From an uncultured bacterium (GTDB lineage: Bacteria > Elusimicrobiota > Elusimicrobia > Elusimicrobiales > Elusimicrobiaceae), in contig CASFFZ010000004.1 in NCBI GenBank assembly GCA_949294095.1, forward strand, positions 1 through 41,603: DNA of 41,603 bases, written 5' to 3'. The notes below the pieces were generated by a model. It saw only the letters and a list, made by a program, of their open reading frames with translations. It searched no databases and was not told where the DNA came from. A program made the position numbers and the translations under genes. Positions 40,535 to 41,603 of the stretch are shown here, one piece after another. The first letter of the stretch is position 1. Each line of letters begins with the position of its first letter.

Positions 40535-41603
40535 TTACAACCCCACCACCTCATCTGCTGTACAGACGTCTCCATAGCTTACGCATCTTAATTTCTGCAC
40601 AAACCCGGAATACCTATACGCCGCGCTTCCTGTTTGATAGCCCTCGAACGGACAAGAGTACTGGTAGGTACAATTTAACCCGCCATGAGACCCGTTCATT
40701 TTGACACCGGGCACGACATGCGCAGGACATCGGGCCATTTCGTTCCCGGCGGCATTAAGACAAGTCACCTGGCCAAAAGCATCGTTATACTGGAAAGTTT
40801 GTCTAGGTGCAAGTTCTACTCTGCAGCAGCTAAACTTGCCGGGTTCAGTATTATCATCCCCATCGTCCACGTCATCTCTGGGGATAATATTCGGTTTTTC
40901 ACCGGTGCAAGCATATTTTTTAAATCCGCTGGAGATCCACGAAATATTCTCCGACCGTAATTGCTTGCAGTATGTATCGGTAGAGGAACACGTGTTATTG
41001 GCAGCGCGCAAGAAAGAACCGAAACCCACCAGTTTGCTGGCGCAGGCGGAAGCTCCCGCCATAGAGCCGATTTCCTTGATATAGCCTAAATTCTTACCGC
41101 TGGCGCAAATATATTCGGTAGAGTCGGCCCCGTATTGTTCCAAAATACAGGCGGTAAATTCGCTGGACGACAGGCCGTCTGCACAGCAATCGTCTTCCGT
41201 TTCCGTACATTCCTCCACGGTTTTGCTGCAGGTTCCCCAAGCGGAAGGTTGCCACTCTCCATTAGCCGTATTACACGCAACGGTACGTGTCTGCGTACCG
41301 CAGCCGTTGCAAGTTTGGGTAGAAGCAGGTTTCCCGTCCTCCGGGCAGGAACAAAACAGCGGCGCGCTGCACGCCCCCCACGCACCCCACTGGCCCGTGG
41401 TGGTATCGCAGACACGAGATTGGGTACCTTTGCCCAAGCAGCCGCAGGTTTGGGTGGAAGGGCCCACGCACTGCACTACCGTAGGGCGATTGTCCCCCGC
41501 ACATTCTGCGCCGCTTTGATAATCCGCCCGGGCAATCAGATCCGAACAAAGCGGATAATCTTTATTTAATTTCAGGCATTCTTCTTCATTTTCGCAGCAC
41601 AAA
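40535..41603 (-). CDS. Cys-rich secreted-type protein with TSP1-like repeats, 5' end cut off
   Basis: Only the C-terminal 355 residues lie in the window; the start is beyond its right edge. Two imperfect repeats of about 40 residues carry GKGTQSRVC...GQWGAWGACS and GCGTQTRTVAC...SAWGTCSKT, close to the thrombospondin type 1 pattern (a Trp pair before Cys, after a Arg-x-C strand). These repeats bind other proteins or glycans on cell surfaces. The rest is Cys-rich with an acidic DDVDDGDDNTE linker. About 30 cysteines suggest a disulfide-stabilised exterior protein. It could be an adhesin or a pilin-associated tip protein; no signal peptide is visible because the N-terminus is missing. Confidence 0.65.
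   Translation of the reverse strand, partial: LCCENEEECLKLNKDYPLCSDLIARADYQSGAECAGDNRPTVVQCVGPSTQTCGCLGKGTQSRVCDTTTGQWGAWGACSAPLFCSCPEDGKPASTQTCNGCGTQTRTVACNTANGEWQPSAWGTCSKTVEECTETEDDCCADGLSSSEFTACILEQYGADSTEYICASGKNLGYIKEIGSMAGASACASKLVGFGSFLRAANNTCSSTDTYCKQLRSENISWISSGFKKYACTGEKPNIIPRDDVDDGDDNTEPGKFSCCRVELAPRQTFQYNDAFGQVTCLNAAGNEMARCPAHVVPGVKMNGSHGGLNCTYQYSCPFEGYQTGSAAYRYSGFVQKLRCVSYGDVCTADEVVGL

Noticed and set aside
40168..40704. Plus-strand frame of 178 codons
   Set aside because: It crosses the pilin leader, the terminator and the Cys-rich gene in antisense, with no family likeness.

Overview
The window looks like a chromosomal piece of a Gram-negative gut bacterium, most likely of the phylum Elusimicrobiota. 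This is an inference from three things: five type IV pilin-like genes scattered one by one among housekeeping genes, lipid A / heptose / KDO genes that imply an LPS-bearing outer membrane, and a GGGtGRT + NifU-like pair. No rRNA, CRISPR array, insertion sequence, prophage or origin is visible.

Layout: 1-2.6 kb holds a palindrome cluster, an acyl-ACP thioesterase, an outer-membrane beta-barrel protein and a GNAT acetyltransferase. 2.6-4.0 kb is a TetR regulator with two overlapping SMR efflux subunits. 4.0-12.3 kb is the rimP-nusA-infB / rbfA-nrnA-truB-ribF translation cluster, split by an antisense pilin and by a duplicated infB tail plus terminator. 12.3-14.3 kb has two hypothetical proteins, tRNA-Met and a TPR lipoprotein. 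14.6-16.9 kb is a glycosyltransferase and a polysaccharide deacetylase followed by a deacetylase homologue without catalytic residues. 16.9-24.9 kb holds a pilin, lpxK, lpxL-like, gmhB, a DUF3108 lipoprotein, hldE-type kinase, kdsB and pyrG: lipid A, inner-core sugars and the CTP they need. 25-26.6 kb is nadB. 26.7-27.0 kb is a strongly promoted, highly structured small transcript with a 29-codon ORF. 27-28.2 kb is a divergent pilin pair. 28.2-31.6 kb is a DEAD-box-like helicase and an ABC-F ATPase. 31.8-33.6 kb is an AT-rich ribbon-helix-helix-like gene and a degenerate FtsA-like protein. 33.7-37.7 kb has a sugar O-acetyltransferase, typA and two envelope proteins. 37.8-39.5 kb is the GGGtGRT / NifU-like operon. 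The end holds a fifth pilin and a Cys-rich secreted-type protein cut by the window edge.

How the genes work together: the 4-12 kb block serves ribosome maturation, transcription elongation and initiation of translation. The 14.6-24.9 kb block builds the cell surface. Pilins carry their own promoters and terminators and have no assembly genes here, so they must use machinery encoded elsewhere.

The most notable observations are: a promoter cassette with a 12-A tract between -35 and -10 shared by two pilin genes (possible phase variation); many genes whose -10 box ends 5-9 nt, most often 6 nt, before the ATG (leaderless transcription); the structured small transcript at 26.7-27.0 kb; the GGGtGRT / NifU-like pair; a deacetylase pseudoenzyme beside its active parent; an FtsA-like protein with degenerate nucleotide-binding motifs; and a terminator-like hairpin in the typA leader whose loop resembles a tRNA D-arm. 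Promoters and terminators are calls by eye.
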